From: Lepus europaeus
Lineage: Eukaryota; Chordata; Mammalia; Lagomorpha; Leporidae
Assembly: GCF_033115175.1 (NCBI RefSeq)
Contig: NC_084837.1
Span: forward strand, 22,196,266 to 22,260,265
Direction: 5' to 3'
DNA: 64,000 nucleotides
The notes below the pieces were generated by a model. It worked only from the letters and a program-made list of their open reading frames with translations. It did no database searches and was not told the origin of the DNA. The translations under genes and the position numbers were made by a program. The stretch's first letter is position 1. The number at the start of each line of letters is the position of its first letter. This document shows positions 12,150 through 23,557 of the stretch, piece after piece.

Positions 12150-12500
12150 CATGTCCAGTTGAAGAGTTGAATCGCCATCAGGTAGTTTAAGAAGCCACCC
12201 GTGAAGTGGGAAGAACGTGAGCCAGGAAGTCAGCAAACCTGAGAGTTTAATCCTGACTTTGCCTTTTAGCCTCCACCTCTGGAGCGCATTCTTGTCTCCT
12301 GTTAAGTAGAGACAGCAGTGCCTCGGTTCAGGGTTATTGTAAAGGCTAATGATAAGCCGCCCTGCCTATGGTGTTCTTGGTTAACGCATCACCCACTGGC
12401 AGATTCAGGGGACTGGGAAGCCCTGGTGAACATTCACATAAAATCCCATGAGGTCATTCCCATTTTACAGAGAAGCAAGGGGAGGCTCGGAGAGGTGAGC
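12150..12500 (+). repeat. MIR-type SINE fragment(s)
   Basis: Low-complexity-free, diverged MIR-like order: a 'gtgggaagaacgtgagcc' start, then 'agtttaatcctgactttgcc', then 'attttacagagaagcaagg', a typical MIR core. Two fragments may be merged here. Confidence 0.45.
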
Positions 12501-12599
12501 TGCAGATTCCACTCTGAGCTTCATTCATCCACTTGGTTACACACTCTCCTCCTCCCCCACCCTCCCACAGCACAGAAGCCTGATGGCCAAATGCACCAG

Positions 12600-12835
12600 G
12601 GGCAGTGACCCCTCTGTCTCATGCTCTTGTCTCCTCGTGAGCCTTCCCAGACCTCCCTCCGTCTTCCCACTGGGTCCTACCTTTCCCGTGCACACCTCTG
12701 TTGCGTGTTGTGTGCCATTGTTAGTTTATCCATCTTTCATCAGACTCCAGAAATGCTGGGACATTTTCATGTTATATTGGTATTTATTTATCTTCAACGA
12801 TGTCTTTCTGATCTTTATATCCCCCGACTAAGCTG
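12600..12835 (+). repeat. L2-type fragment
   Basis: Pyrimidine-rich 'gagccttcccagacctccct', followed by 'ccagaaatgctgggacatt', resembles the L2 3' region. Diverged and low confidence. Confidence 0.35.
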
Positions 12836-12879
12836 TTACACCATGAGGTCTCCCTGGAAGGGACCCACCAGATGTGGAC

Positions 12880-13212
12880 TTTTTTAAAATATTTATTTAT
12901 TTGAGAGGTAGAGTTACAGACATTGAGAGGTAGAGACAGAGAGAGAGGCCTTCCATCCACTGGTTCACTCCCACTCCCCAGATTGCCGCAACGGCTGGAG
13001 CTGTGCCGATCTGAACCCGTGAGCCAGGAGCTTCTTCCTGGTCTCCGATGTGGGTGCAGGGGCCCAAGCACTTGGGCCATCTTCTACTGCTATCCCAGGC
13101 CACAGCAGAGAGCTAGATGGTAAGAGGAGCAGCCAGGACTAGAACCGGCGCCCATGTGGGATGCTGGCACTGCAGGTGGAGGATTAATCCATTGCACCAC
13201 AGCGCTGGCCCC
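12880..13212 (-). repeat. C-repeat SINE
   Basis: Full-length minus-strand copy: 'aaaatatttatttatttgag' tail, GA tract, 'actagaaccggcgcccatg' and terminal 'accacagcgctggcccc'. It is little diverged from the consensus seen in other copies. Confidence 0.9.
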
Positions 13213-13607
13213 ATGGACATTTCCTAAAGTGTGCATTCCTGACAGTCAGTGGCCTGAGAGAACTGTTGCTTCCCACCACTCTGTACCCATACCTACTCCT
13301 CTGTCTTTCTCATTCTCTGTTCGGAAACTTCCAGCAACTCAGGCCTTATCCTGAAATCATCCCTCCTCCCTCATTCCCTCACTGGTTCTGCCACATGTAA
13401 AGAGTTTCTGAGCCTGGCACTGTTTCACACGAAATGCTTCTCACCTCCTCCCTCCCTTCGTGGCCTACTGCTAATCTCCTACCACAGAGTGATGGTTCTT
13501 CCGTTTTTAGATGGGACAGACTGGCAGGGAGAAATTACTCTGACTGCAAAGGAGATTTAAGGGACTGGTTTTGAAGCTGCCTAAATAGGGCAAAAATGCT
13601 ATTTTAT
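13213..13607. other. Intergenic, nothing recognised
   Basis: Pyrimidine-rich unique sequence (for example 'ctcctccctcattccctcac') with no supported feature. Confidence 0.45.
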
Positions 13608-13943
13608 TTAGATTTTTTAAAAATATTCTACTTGACAGGTAGAGTAACAGAGAGGAGAAACTGGAGAGAGAGAGAGAGAGAGAGAGAGAGCACGTGCTTT
13701 CAGCTACTGATTCACTCCCCAAATAGCCACAATGGCCAGAGCTAGGCCATTCCGAAGCCAGGAAATGGAACTCCATCTGTGAATGGCAGAGGCCCAAGCA
13801 CTTGGACCATCTTCTGTTGCTTTCCCAGGCACAGTGGCAGGGAGCTGGGTCAGAAGTGGAGCAGCCGGGACTCAGACTGGTGCTCAGGTGGGATTCCAGT
13901 AACGCAAGAGGTGACTTAGCTCACTCTGCTGCGCACCAGCCCC
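13608..13943 (-). repeat. C-repeat SINE
   Basis: Minus-strand copy with a long (GA)n tract (13662-13691), 'ctactgattcactccccaaa' and terminal 'ctgctgcgcaccagcccc'. Probable target duplication of the 'gattttatt' type on both sides. Confidence 0.85.
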
Positions 13944-13974
13944 GATTTTATTGATATTTTATGTCACAGACTAA

Positions 13975-14280
13975 TGGTACATACGGTTTTTTATAGAAAA
14001 CTTTTATTTAATAAATATAAATTTCATAAATACAATTTTTGGATTATAGCGGTTCTTCCCCCCATACCTGCCCCCAAACCATCCCACCTCCTACTCCCTC
14101 TCCCATCCCATTCTTTATTAAGATTCATTTTTAATTATGTAAGTACATTTTATATAAATTGAGAAAGTGCCCATTGTATATAGTAAATTATACCGGTGTA
14201 TATAAATTAGTGACAGAGATTGATAGGGGAAACCCAACTTGGTAAAGCTGCCATTAGAATTGTTTCTTCCATAGTTTCTT
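13975..14280 (-). mobile_element. Lagomorph-type L1 3' end, antisense
   Basis: The run 'aacttttatttaataaatat', 'tttcataaatacaatttttgg', 'cccccatacctgcccccaaa' and 'ttaagattcatttttaatta' resembles the complement of rabbit L1 3' UTR as I recall it. The element is a short 5'-truncated copy in minus orientation. Confidence 0.55.
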
Positions 14281-14896
14281 TTACTCCAGGCACTTTATTT
14301 TTTGTTGCTGGATACATCTTTCTAAAGCAAGCTTCCGTATTGTTATTCACGGCTTTCACAGGCTGCCCATGGCGGGCTTGATGGCTTTCACAGACAGCAA
14401 GGATCCCACTCTGTCCCTGTGATAATCAGGCATGCCTTTGGCCGCAAGTAAAATCCAGCATACATAGCCTCGAACAAACAGCTGTTTTTCTCTACAAGAA
14501 ATTAAGAGGTTTGCAGCCCAGAGCTGGTGCAGGGACCCGATCCTGGACCCCTGTTCCTTCTCTCTCTTTCTAAGGCTTTTGCTCTGTGTGTCACCTTCTG
14601 ACCTCAAGAGGCACCTCCAGGAATCTCATCCCCATTCCGCCCAGGAGAAAGGAGACACAGCGAGGGGCAAAGGCTGAAGGAAAATGTGTGTACACGTTGA
14701 CGCGGTCTCATTTCTGTGGGTAAAGTATATACTTTCCCAGAATCCCGAGCAGGCGGTCTTCTGCTCGTGAGTCAGGCGCCGGAAGGCCGTCCTGGTGGAA
14801 GTGATGGGGTGGGGAGCGGGTGAAGGTGTGGATGGACTTGGATCAATCAGCAGCACCTGACGTCCAACCGCTGCCCCCCCCCATCCCGAGTCACAT
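14281..14896. other. Intergenic, nothing recognised
   Basis: No supported gene or repeat in this 600-bp interval before the CA-rich block. Confidence 0.45.
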
Positions 14897-15752
14897 GCAC
14901 ACACACACACACACACTCCACACACATACACCACACACAACACACCCCACATATCACACACACACACCACACTTACACACAACATTCACACATATATACC
15001 ACACACACACACATACACACTCCACACACACTAATACCACATACACTACACACTCACAGACACACACACCACACATACACATACCACACACACCTGACAC
15101 ACATACCACTCACACACCACACACAGACACCATACACTCATCACACACAACACAGCCTAAATACACCACACACACACATTCACACATATATACCACACAC
15201 ACAAACACGTACACACTCCACACACACCACTCACACACCACACACACACACACACACACCACACTCCTCAGACACAACACTACACATACCCACACTCACA
15301 TACATACCACACACACTCACACACAGACACCATACACTCACCGTGCACACCACACACCACAGCACACACCCCCACACACACACACACAGACACCACAGCA
15401 CACACACACCACACACACACACCACACACACACACCACACACACACACCACACACACACACAGACACCACAGCACACACACACCCTACACACAGACACAC
15501 CACACACACACCACACACACAGACATCACACACACCACACACACAGACATCACACACACACACAGACATATCACACACACACACCCCACACACACACCCC
15601 ACACAGACACACCACATACACACAGACATATCACACACACACACCACACACACACAGACATCACACACACACACCACACACACACACCACACTCATATGC
15701 ACCACACACACCACACACACATTCACATACACACACACACACTCACACCATG
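14897..15752 (+). repeat. CA-rich compound simple-sequence block (~860 bp)
   Basis: Nearly the whole interval is made of (AC)n runs punctuated by CACC, CAGACA, CATA and CATCA interruptions. Local higher-order units such as 'cacacagacatcacacacac' recur between 15500 and 15680, so part of it behaves as a minisatellite. Long open frames across it (His/Thr on +, Val/Cys on -) arise only from the absence of stops in the dinucleotide repeat and are not genes. Confidence 0.95.
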
Positions 15753-15829
15753 TACTCACTCGCTTCACCTTACCCCACGTCTGCCATCACATTTCTTCCT
15801 CCTCGAGTGATCTTTACCCAGCCATGTCT

Positions 15830-16125
15830 CTGCTTACTGAAGTTCTTTTATTATCTATCATCCTCCTGAAATACCATCTCCTCCAAGAAGCCTTCCTTGT
15901 CTCCTTCCAAACGGCTCTGACGAAATGTCTCCTGAGCTCAGCCACCATTTGTGTCTCCACCACACACAGCACTCCTCACACTGCACTGTGGCCGACTGAG
16001 TGTGCTTTGTCTCCCCATCTGTATTTCAAGGTCCGAGGGGATAAGGAGCGTGCCCCATTCATCTTTGTATTGCCAAGGCAGCTCGGCACAGGGTAGGTAT
16101 TCAGTGAGCGCTGAATGGACGCGTG
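15830..16125 (+). repeat. L2 3' end
   Basis: Well-kept L2 features: 'ctcctccaagaagccttcct', 'tttgtattgccaaggcag', and 'ggtaggtattcagtgagcgctgaatgg', corresponding to the L2 'gtaggcgctcaataaatg' end. Confidence 0.7.
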
Positions 16126-16689
16126 CATCTTCTGCGATGTTCCATTCTGGCCAGCAAAGTCTGCAAGCCCGGCACTGTCTATAATGGCCCTTCTGATCCA
16201 AGTTCAAGGAGAACATCTGCAGTCCCCTGTGAACACTGGCTGCTGGCTTCTGGCCTCAGCCAAGGCAGGGACATCTGTGGTGGCAACGTGACCATCCACC
16301 AGTACTTTTTATGTCCCTCTGCCCAAATGTGCAGCTGTTTCCTGGGTGGGAAAGTGAAAGAACAGTAAAAACTAGACAGCCTAATACTATTTCAGCAGGG
16401 GCTTGGAAGATCGAGGACCTCAGAATCGTGTTAACATGTAACAAACACTAATAGTAACAACGGTTAATAGCATTTGTCAGTCTTAGGACGCTGCACTTTG
16501 CAGTCAGCCGTGCGCTCCCCGTGAGACCACCCTGTACTCATTCATTCATTATGGAGAGCTTAAGCACTTTGGCCAAGCTGGGCAGACACTTGTCTCTTAG
16601 CACAAGTGTGTGAGGGAAGGGGCCTTAGGTCTGGTTTACATATGATGGAATGCAGCCGGGGAAGTCAAGTGTCTCATTCAAAGCCATGC
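16126..16689. other. Intergenic, no gene recognised
   Basis: A weak MIR-like stretch may lie near 16480-16620; otherwise nothing is supported. Confidence 0.4.
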
Positions 16690-16870
16690 ATGCGGCACAG
16701 TGGTTTTGCAGACTCTGTGAGCTTGAAGCTTTTCCATGTGCCTCAGTTTCCTCCTCTGCAAAACAAGAGTAACAGCTGCTTCCTGGGATACTTGGGAAAA
16801 CACAAGGAGTTGAAAGCACTTAGAGAAACTGCCCCGCACCCAGGCCCAGACAAGCTTTCAATAGCTGTTA
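16690..16870 (+). repeat. MIR SINE
   Basis: Contains 'tgtgcctcagtttcctcctctgcaaaa', then 'gaaagcacttagagaaactgcc' and 'tcaatagctgttag', the order of MIR core and 3' end. Confidence 0.7.
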
Positions 16871-17249
16871 GCCAAGGCTGCCACTAGCTGATACGCTAGG
16901 GAGGTCAGAGGAACCCATCGCCATTGCCGGTGAGCTGAGCAGAGTGCAATTGTGTATTCAGGTGTACTTTGGTCCTTCCAGGGAGTGGAAGCAAATGCTG
17001 CTTCTTGGTTCCCAATAGGAGGCGTTCTCTCTGACAAGAGGGACCCCTGTGTTTAACCACCCCACCATCAGGGTCATACTCTGTGTCCAGAATGGCTCCG
17101 TCGGCATTGTTTCACACTGCCAGCCTTAATTGAACCAAAGAATTAGCAGGCCTGTGGCTTTGGAATTGATTTGGAGATGGATCTTCCCTTTGCGCTGAAC
17201 TCTGCATGGGTACCTTTGATATGTCCAGAGAATGCAGCAGCATTTTGCT

Positions 17250-18140
17250 GAAGCCACATCCCTCATTGTGGTCTCCAGAGGTGGCCCCAACAGACCATGT
17301 CTCTAGGTATTCACTCCTTGTGAAGACTGCTCCTACACATATTTTGGGTGGGCTTTGAATGGCCCATAGAACATAGTGGGAGTGATATTGAGGCTTTTTT
17401 TTAAAAGCTTATTTATTTGGGAGGCAGAGTTACAGAGAGAGAGGGAGGGAGAAATATCTTCCATCTGTTGGTTCACTCCTCAAATGGCCACACCAGCCAT
17501 GCCTAGGCCAAGTGGAAGCCCAGAGCCTGGACTCCCTCCAGGTCTCCCATGTGGGTGGCAGGGGCTGAAGCACTTGGGCCGTCTTCCGCTGCTTTTCCCA
17601 GGTGCTTTAACAGGGAACTGGCTCAGAAATGGTGCAGCTGGGACTTGAACCTCTGCCCATATGGGATGCTGGTGTCACAGGCAGTGGCCTAACCCACTGT
17701 GCCCTCTATGGTGTGACTTCTAAAGCAAGCTTGGAATTAGTCCAGTAGCCTCTGCCTGGTGTTCTTGCAAAGCCCTCTCTGGGGTTTGCCAGCTACTGTG
17801 TAGAAAGTTCAACAACTCTCAGACCCCAAGGCTGTAATAAAGTCCAACCTAGCAAGGTTTTGAGAGGGGAAAAAGAGACAACTGGCCAGCTCTCAGCTGT
17901 TGGCAGCCATCCAGGTGAGGGCCCTGACACATGAGGGAGGGAGCTACCTTGGGCATCAGCCCAATGGAGACTTCAGATATCTGTAACCCCAGCCACCGTC
18001 GGATGGCAACTGCCAGAGACCCCAAGCAAGAAGTGCCCAGCTGAGCCCAGTCATTCTAAAGAATTGTGAGAGAGGACGATAAATTGTTATTTTAAACCAC
18101 TGTGTTCTGGGATTGTTTATTATGAAGCACCAGACAAACG
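17250..18140 (+). mobile_element. MaLR-type LTR fossil, split by a C-repeat
   Basis: Left part about 17250-17393 ('accatgtctctaggtattc'), right part about 17707-18140 ('cagctgttggcagccatcc', 'taaattgttattttaaacc', 'actgtgttctgggattgttt'), matching the layout of old MaLR/ERVL solo LTRs, sense on +. Boundaries are approximate. It carries no internal genes. Confidence 0.5.
17394..17706 (-). repeat. C-repeat SINE within the LTR
   Basis: Minus-strand copy with 'agcttatttatttgggaggc', a GA tract, 'ctgttggttcactcctcaaa' and 'gggacttgaacctctgccc'. The far 5' end is partly lost ('cactgtgccctct'). Confidence 0.85.
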
Positions 18141-19037
18141 AAACACTCATGATTCCCCAAAGCTGCTGGTGGTTAAAAATAGGGGTCCCTTTTGTGAGAG
18201 AGAAGAGAACTCCAACTATGGGGAACCAGAAAGCAGTACTTGTTTTCTTTTCTCCACAGGGACCAAAGTACAGTTATAATACTTCCAAATGCAAACCATC
18301 AGAACTGTAGGCTATTCTTTTAATTAGATTAGATTTTGTGGTAAAACATACAAATCAGAATCAATGAAAGACCACATGCAGAACTTTTGTAATTCTTTCC
18401 ACTTTTCTTAAATAAAAGAAGGAACAACCCATTTCTAGTATCCCCTAACATTCTATTACATGTTTATTATTTGCTTGTCATTTGCCTACCTTTTTTGAAT
18501 GTGAATTCAAAGATAACAATGGTTTTGTCTGTTTCATTCTGTCTCTTATCCCCAAATGCCTAGCACGGTGCTTGATTTACAGTATACATTTTGTGAATTG
18601 GTAAACATTTGAGGATAGAGAAGATGAACATACCATAGATTAAGTCAATATGCAGTAAGTTGCTCATGTAATAAATATATCCAGCCCAAATAAAACCTCT
18701 CACATTAGCTGCATAAATCAGTTCTGATGTGAAGGTATTCATGATATAGCAAGTTAAAAAAAAAGGCTACTTCTTAAAAACCAGTGAATGTGGCATAATT
18801 CCATCAAAAACATCTTTAAGTGTGTGTTTTTGCAAGAAAAGAGACCAAAAAATATTTTCCTCAAATTATTGAGCATAGTTATCTCTGGGTAAAAGGTTTA
18901 TGAGATTTTTGATGTTTCTTAGTGCTTTCCTCATACTTTCTAAAATATTTAAAATAAAACTGTGTTAGTTTCTCAAGCAGAAAAAAATGTAATTTAATAA
19001 ATCTAAATTAGATCATTGATAGGCCTATTTTCTATGT
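18141..19037. other. Intergenic; L2-like fragment at ~18440-18610
   Basis: The stretch 'tttgtctgtttcattctgtc...aatgcctagcacggtgcttg' resembles an L2 3' region. The rest is AT-rich unique sequence with no gene. Confidence 0.4.
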
Positions 19038-19168
19038 ATAAGGGACCTCAAAGAGTTTGTAGAAAAATGGAATTAAAAGATAAATTTATTTTGGTGCAAA
19101 CATTCTTGAAGTCCACACATAGCTTTTTCATAATATGCATTTCCAGGAACTTTTCGAAGACCCCCTCA
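19038..19168 (+). mobile_element. Mariner-like MITE, near complete
   Basis: Begins 'agggacctcaaagagtttg' and ends 'ccaggaacttttcgaagacccc': imperfect terminal inverted repeats about 25 bp long. The internal part has 'ataaatttattttggtgcaaac'. At about 130 bp it cannot encode a transposase. Confidence 0.65.
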
Positions 19169-19229
19169 GCTGTCATCCCATCTGAGCCCACTAAAATTAA
19201 AGTCCTTTGGTTCCTTCTCAACCAAATTG

Positions 19230-19804
19230 AATTGCTCATTGCCTTGTTCTAGTCAGAGTTTTTCTAACATCCAACAGAATCACAGTACAGCACAGGTCCC
19301 AAGCCACAGCTTAACCCGCCGTTCCACAGTGCTCACCCCAAGACTCAATTTGTTTACCATAAAGTCTCCTCAAACCTGGTTCTCCTCCTTGACTTCCTAT
19401 CCACATTAATGAGACTATAAACAGCAGGCTCATTCTTCCTCTTTCTACACATCCCCAACCTGAGAAATCTTAGCAACTCAGCTCAAAAAGGTCCTTGGAC
19501 TCTGATTTCTCTCCCTGTCCCATGCCATGCCCAGGGTTCAGGATCTCACGGTATCTCACTGTGACTTGTGTACCAGTTCTTAACCGCTGGCTGAGTGCCT
19601 GTCCTACTGAGGTGGGGCGCATGCTCTGAAGATGCAGAGAAAGTTTCACAGGCCTTTACATTGCCAAGAAGGGCTTGTTCCTGATTGCTGCTCAATAAGT
19701 GATTCTTGCTCACTCATTCTTGCTTGCTTGATAGATAATGACTGAAATGGAAAATGTACTGGGAGTGAGGAAACTGGCCACCTAGGCTCTGCTCTGGCTG
19801 TTTG
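19230..19804 (+). repeat. L2-like region, diverged
   Basis: The pyrimidine-rich text around 'ctggttctcctccttgactt' and 'tgagaaatcttagcaactc' is L2-like. The remainder to 19804 is not assigned. Confidence 0.3.
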
Positions 19805-20880
19805 TATCAGCTGCCTATGGCTGCATAACAAAACACCGTAAAACACAGTGGCTTATAATAACAACAACAATCATTTTATGATCTCTTGCTTTTTTTTTTT
19901 TTTTTTGTACAGCAGGAATTTGAACAAGGCATAGTGGAGATACTTAGATTTCCTTTGTGATGTTTAGGGCCTCGGGTGGAAGACTTAAAAGTTGAGATGA
20001 TATTACATCTGAGGACTGGAATCCTCTCCATGCAGAAAAGTGTGGTTGTTGATGCTCTTGTCAGCACAGGCTAAACTGACTGCAAACAGGATATCTAATT
20101 CTCATCATGAAGTCTTGTCAGCCAGTGTAGCCTCTCCTGTAGTCCCTTTGCTTGGGTTAGTTTGGGTCTCTTCACAGCATGGCATGGGCAAGACGAATAA
20201 TTAGATGCAATAGCATTTTCATGATCTAACCTTGGATGTTACATCACATCAACTCTTCTGGAGTCGGAAGCTTACTCAGTGTGGTAGGCAGCATAATAGC
20301 TCTCTAAGATGTCCATGTCCTGAGCTCTGAACTTGTAAATATGTTACCTTACCTGGCAAAAGGGACTTTGAAAATGTGATTAAGTTAGCGATCTTGAAGT
20401 AGGGAGATTATCCCAGATTATCCATGTGGACAAATATAATCACCAGGGTCCGTGTAGCAGGGAGCCAGGAGGGTCAGAGCCAGAGAAGGAGGTGTGATGC
20501 AGAAGCAGAGCATAGAGTGGTATTGGCCAGGAGCCAAGGAATGCTGGCAGCTTCTAGAAACTGGGGAAAGCAAAGAAACAGATTCTCCCTAGAGCCTCTA
20601 AAAGGAACAGAGACCTACCACGCCTGGATTTTATCCTACTAAGACTTATTTTGGAATTCTGACCTCCAGAACTATATGTGATCATATATTTATGTTGTTT
20701 AAGCTACTGCATGTTGGATAATTTGTTACAGCGGCTGCAGAAAACCAAAACACCCAGATTCAAGAGGAGGAAACATGGCGCCCCCATCTCTCAATAGGAA
20801 GAATGTCAAAGTCACAGTCAAGAGTATAAGGGATGGACGATGTTGTTGCAGCCAAGTTTGAAAACTAAAACCTGCCACAC
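19805..20880 (-). mobile_element. Old LTR fossil split by another LTR
   Basis: Left part 19805-20280 ('cagctgcctatggctgcataa', 'gcatggcatgggcaagacg', 'tggatgttacatcacatc') and right part about 20752-20880 ('ccagattcaagaggaggaaac', 'tctcaataggaagaatgtc') look like one minus-strand LTR. They are separated by an MLT1-like LTR on +. I cannot fix the exact subfamily. Confidence 0.5.
20283..20752 (+). mobile_element. MLT1-like (MaLR) solo LTR
   Basis: Characteristic order: 'gggactttgaaaatgtgatta', 'gggagattatcccagattatc', 'aggagccaaggaatgctgg', 'ctgacctccagaactata' and 'aatttgttacagcggctgc'. Full-length and sense on +. It sits inside an older minus-strand LTR, so it is the younger of the two. Confidence 0.75.
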
Positions 20881-21108
20881 TCTTCTAGTAAGTAGCAGTA
20901 TAATTATAGATTGATCCCTCTGAGTCTCAGCTCCTCATCTGTCAGGTGAAAGGAGTCAATGTGAGGATCTCGAACATTCTGGACCCCCAGTTCCTGGCCC
21001 TGTGTGTGAAAGGGAGGTGTAGTATGCCCATGGGGATTAATAATAAGTTCTGGCTGATTGTCTAAGTCACTCCTGGGTGCTCACTGTCATTAATATAGTA
21101 CTATGAAA
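20881..21108. other. Intergenic, nothing recognised
   Basis: Unique sequence between the nested LTRs and a young SINE. Confidence 0.4.
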
Positions 21109-21460
21109 GGCCGGCGCCGTGGCTCAATAGGCTAATCCTCTGCCTTGCGGCGCCGGCACACCGGGTTCTAGTCCCGGTCGGAGCACCGATCCTGTCCTGG
21201 TTGCCCCTCTTCCAGGCCAGCTCTCTGCTGTGCCCCAGGAGTGCAGTGGAGGATGGCCCAAGTCCTTGGGCCCTGCACCCCATGCGAGACCAGGAGAAGC
21301 ACCTGGCTCCTGCCATCGGATCAGCGCGGTGCGCCGTCAGCAGCGCGCCTACTGCGGCTGCCATTGGAGGGTGAAACAACGGCAAAGGAAGACCTTTCTC
21401 TCTCTCTCTCTCTCACTGTCCACTCCGCCTGTCAAAAAAAAAAAAATTAAAAAAAAAAGT
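21109..21460 (+). repeat. C-repeat SINE, young, perfect target duplication
   Basis: Starts 'ggccggcgccgtggctcaat' and ends in an A-tail. The 18-bp sequence 'atatagtactatgaaagg' occurs at 21093-21110 and again at 21461-21478 (its last two G overlap the SINE start), an intact target-site duplication that marks recent L1-mediated insertion. Confidence 0.92.
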
Positions 21461-21478
21461 ATATAGTACTATGAAAGG

Positions 21479-21897
21479 AATGGGCATGGCGTGTTTAGAC
21501 CAGAAAGCCTCAATAAAGTAAATGTGGTGAATCCCAAGAAAAAATATGCCTTGAAGCATGAGTTATTTGCCTATTTTTGTGTTTGCAAAATTTGACAATG
21601 TAAACAAGAAGAAAGGAAAGAGGGAGGGAGGGAGGGAGGAAGGAAGCGAGGGAGGGAGAGAAAAAAGATAGGGACTATTTTTTGCCCATTACCTGAATTG
21701 ATCCTAGCCCCTATCATACAATCTGTCGCATAGGTGACCTCCAAAGAATGTTGAAGGAAAACAGAAAAGACAAATATATAGGTTGTATGGCTCACAGCTT
21801 TTTGGGGTTGTTTAACACTTATTGGGTTACCAGGTAAGAAGTCTAGCATCATTTACTCTAGAGGTTATTTAAGTAATCTTCTAATTGGTGTCATTTA
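21479..21897. other. Intergenic with GGGA-rich simple repeat
   Basis: A purine-rich (GGGA/GAAA)n tract lies at 21610-21670. No gene recognised. Confidence 0.5.
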
Positions 21898-22184
21898 TTT
21901 TTTTAAAAGATGTATTTATTTGAAAGAGAGAGAGAGAGAGAGAGCTTCCACCTGCTTGTTCATTCCCCAAATGGCTACAATGGCCAGAGCTGGGCCAATC
22001 CAAAGCCAGGAGCCAGGAGCTTCCTCTGGGTCTTCCATGTGGGTACAAGGGCACAAGCACTTGGGCCATCTTCTGCTGCTTTCTCAGGTCATAGCAGGGA
22101 ACTGCATTGGAAGTGGAGAGGCCAGGGACTTGAACTGGCACCCATAGAGGATGCTGGTTTCCCCGCCACAGCACGGCCCACCCC
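21898..22184 (-). repeat. C-repeat SINE
   Basis: Minus-strand copy: 'aaaagatgtatttatttgaaa', (GA)n, 'ccaatccaaagccaggagcc', 'gggacttgaactggcaccc'. The 5' end is worn ('ccacagcacggcccac'). Confidence 0.85.
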
Positions 22185-22189
22185 CACCC

Positions 22190-22560
22190 CCCCTTTATTC
22201 TATCTTGGCCTTAAACTCAGCAGCCAGGGTTACTCTGATCAGGTTTCTGCTTGATCATGCTACTCATCTGCTGCAAACACTCCAGAGGCTTCCCGTCTCG
22301 CTAGTAAATGAGGCCAAAGCCCTTACCAGAGCCAAAATTAGGATGAGGTCAGAGGGGCCCCTGGGTACGTGATTGAAGGAGGTGCTCACTCTCGGGTGCC
22401 CACTTTGCATTTTCAGGACCCTGGAAATCAGTACTTTCCTTTGGACTATAAGGCCCAGGAGGACGAAGGTTTCACTTCTGTGTCCCAGCATCAACAACAG
22501 CGCTTAGTACCATGTAAGGGGGTCAGTGAAATTTTGTTAAATGAGTGAATGTGAGTTTGT
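22190..22560 (+). repeat. L2 3' region
   Basis: 'ctgcttgatcatgctactcat', 'cactccagaggcttcccgtc', 'aaggcccaggaggacgaagg' and the ending 'ttttgttaaatgagtgaatg' follow L2 order. Confidence 0.6.
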
Positions 22561-23060
22561 CCCATGAAATCATGGAGAAGAGAGAAAATTAAGAATAAAC
22601 TAGAGTTTTACTAACGGAACCATCAAACTACAGCCCATGACCTACTTTTGGACGGTATAAGCTAAGACTGGTCTTACAGATAGACATGTATCCTCAGATT
22701 CATATACTGAGATAACACCCAGCACCTCAGATGCTTGTGAACTTATTTGGAGATAGGATCATTCATTGCATGTGGTTAGTTAAGATAAAGTCACACTGGA
22801 AGAGTGTACCCCAATCCCATCTGTGTTTTTATAAAAGGGGGCAGGGACATTTGGGTATAGACATACACATAGAGAGAGCACAACACAAACATGAAGGTAG
22901 AAATTAGGGTGATGCTTCTACAAGCCAAGCATCTGAGTCCCTTTTGTGTCGCTAGGACAGGATGCCACAGAGTGGGCAATTTCTAAACAGGACAAATTTA
23001 TTTCTCAGGGCTCTGGAGGCTGCGAAGTCCAGTACCAGGGTGCTGGCCTCTGGTGAGGGC

Positions 23061-23488
23061 CTTTGCTGTGGTTTGGAGCATGAATGAGGTTTATCCCCCC
23101 CACCCCCCACCAAGGGTTCATGTGTTGAAATTTGGGTCCCAAGGGGGTGGTATTAGGGGATGTTGTGGACCCTTAAAGGGTGGGACCTAGGAGGAGCTGC
23201 TCTTGAAAGGGATTAAGGTAGTTCTTGTGGGACCCCTGAGCTCTCGCTAAACAAGTTGGCATAAGAACTAGCCCAATCTCTAAATTGCTCTTTGGACTCT
23301 TGTTTCGCAGTGTGCTAATTTGTTCTCATATGCCTTCCTGCCGGTATTCCAAATCTGCCATTAGGTCCTCACCAGAGGCCAAACCAAGGGGGCCATCCAA
23401 GTTTGGACTTAAAATTGTCAGTTACATAAATCTCTTTCCCTTTTAAGTAGCCTACCTCAGTTACTTTGTAACAGTAACAAGAGAGATG
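23061..23488 (+). mobile_element. MaLR-like LTR inside the MST-type LTR
   Basis: Plus-strand LTR-like unit running from 'tgctgtggtttggagcatg' to 'ttactttgtaacagtaac', with 'ggttcatgtgttgaaatttgg' and 'taggtcctcaccagaggcc'. A short direct repeat 'ggcctt' borders it (ends near 23061 and starts near 23490). Confidence 0.5.
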
Positions 23489-23557
23489 AGTACGGCCTTC
23501 TTGATGTGTCATCTCACGGCAGAAAGTAGAAAGACGAGAGAACAAAAGCAAAAGTAT

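Noticed and set aside
14897..15752. CRISPR-like array of spaced direct repeats
   Set aside because: The units are dinucleotide-based with no unique spacers, and the genome is mammalian.
14820..15869. 349-codon His/Thr frame and Val/Cys frames on the other strand
   Set aside because: Translation of a CA/TG simple-sequence block; no protein-like composition.
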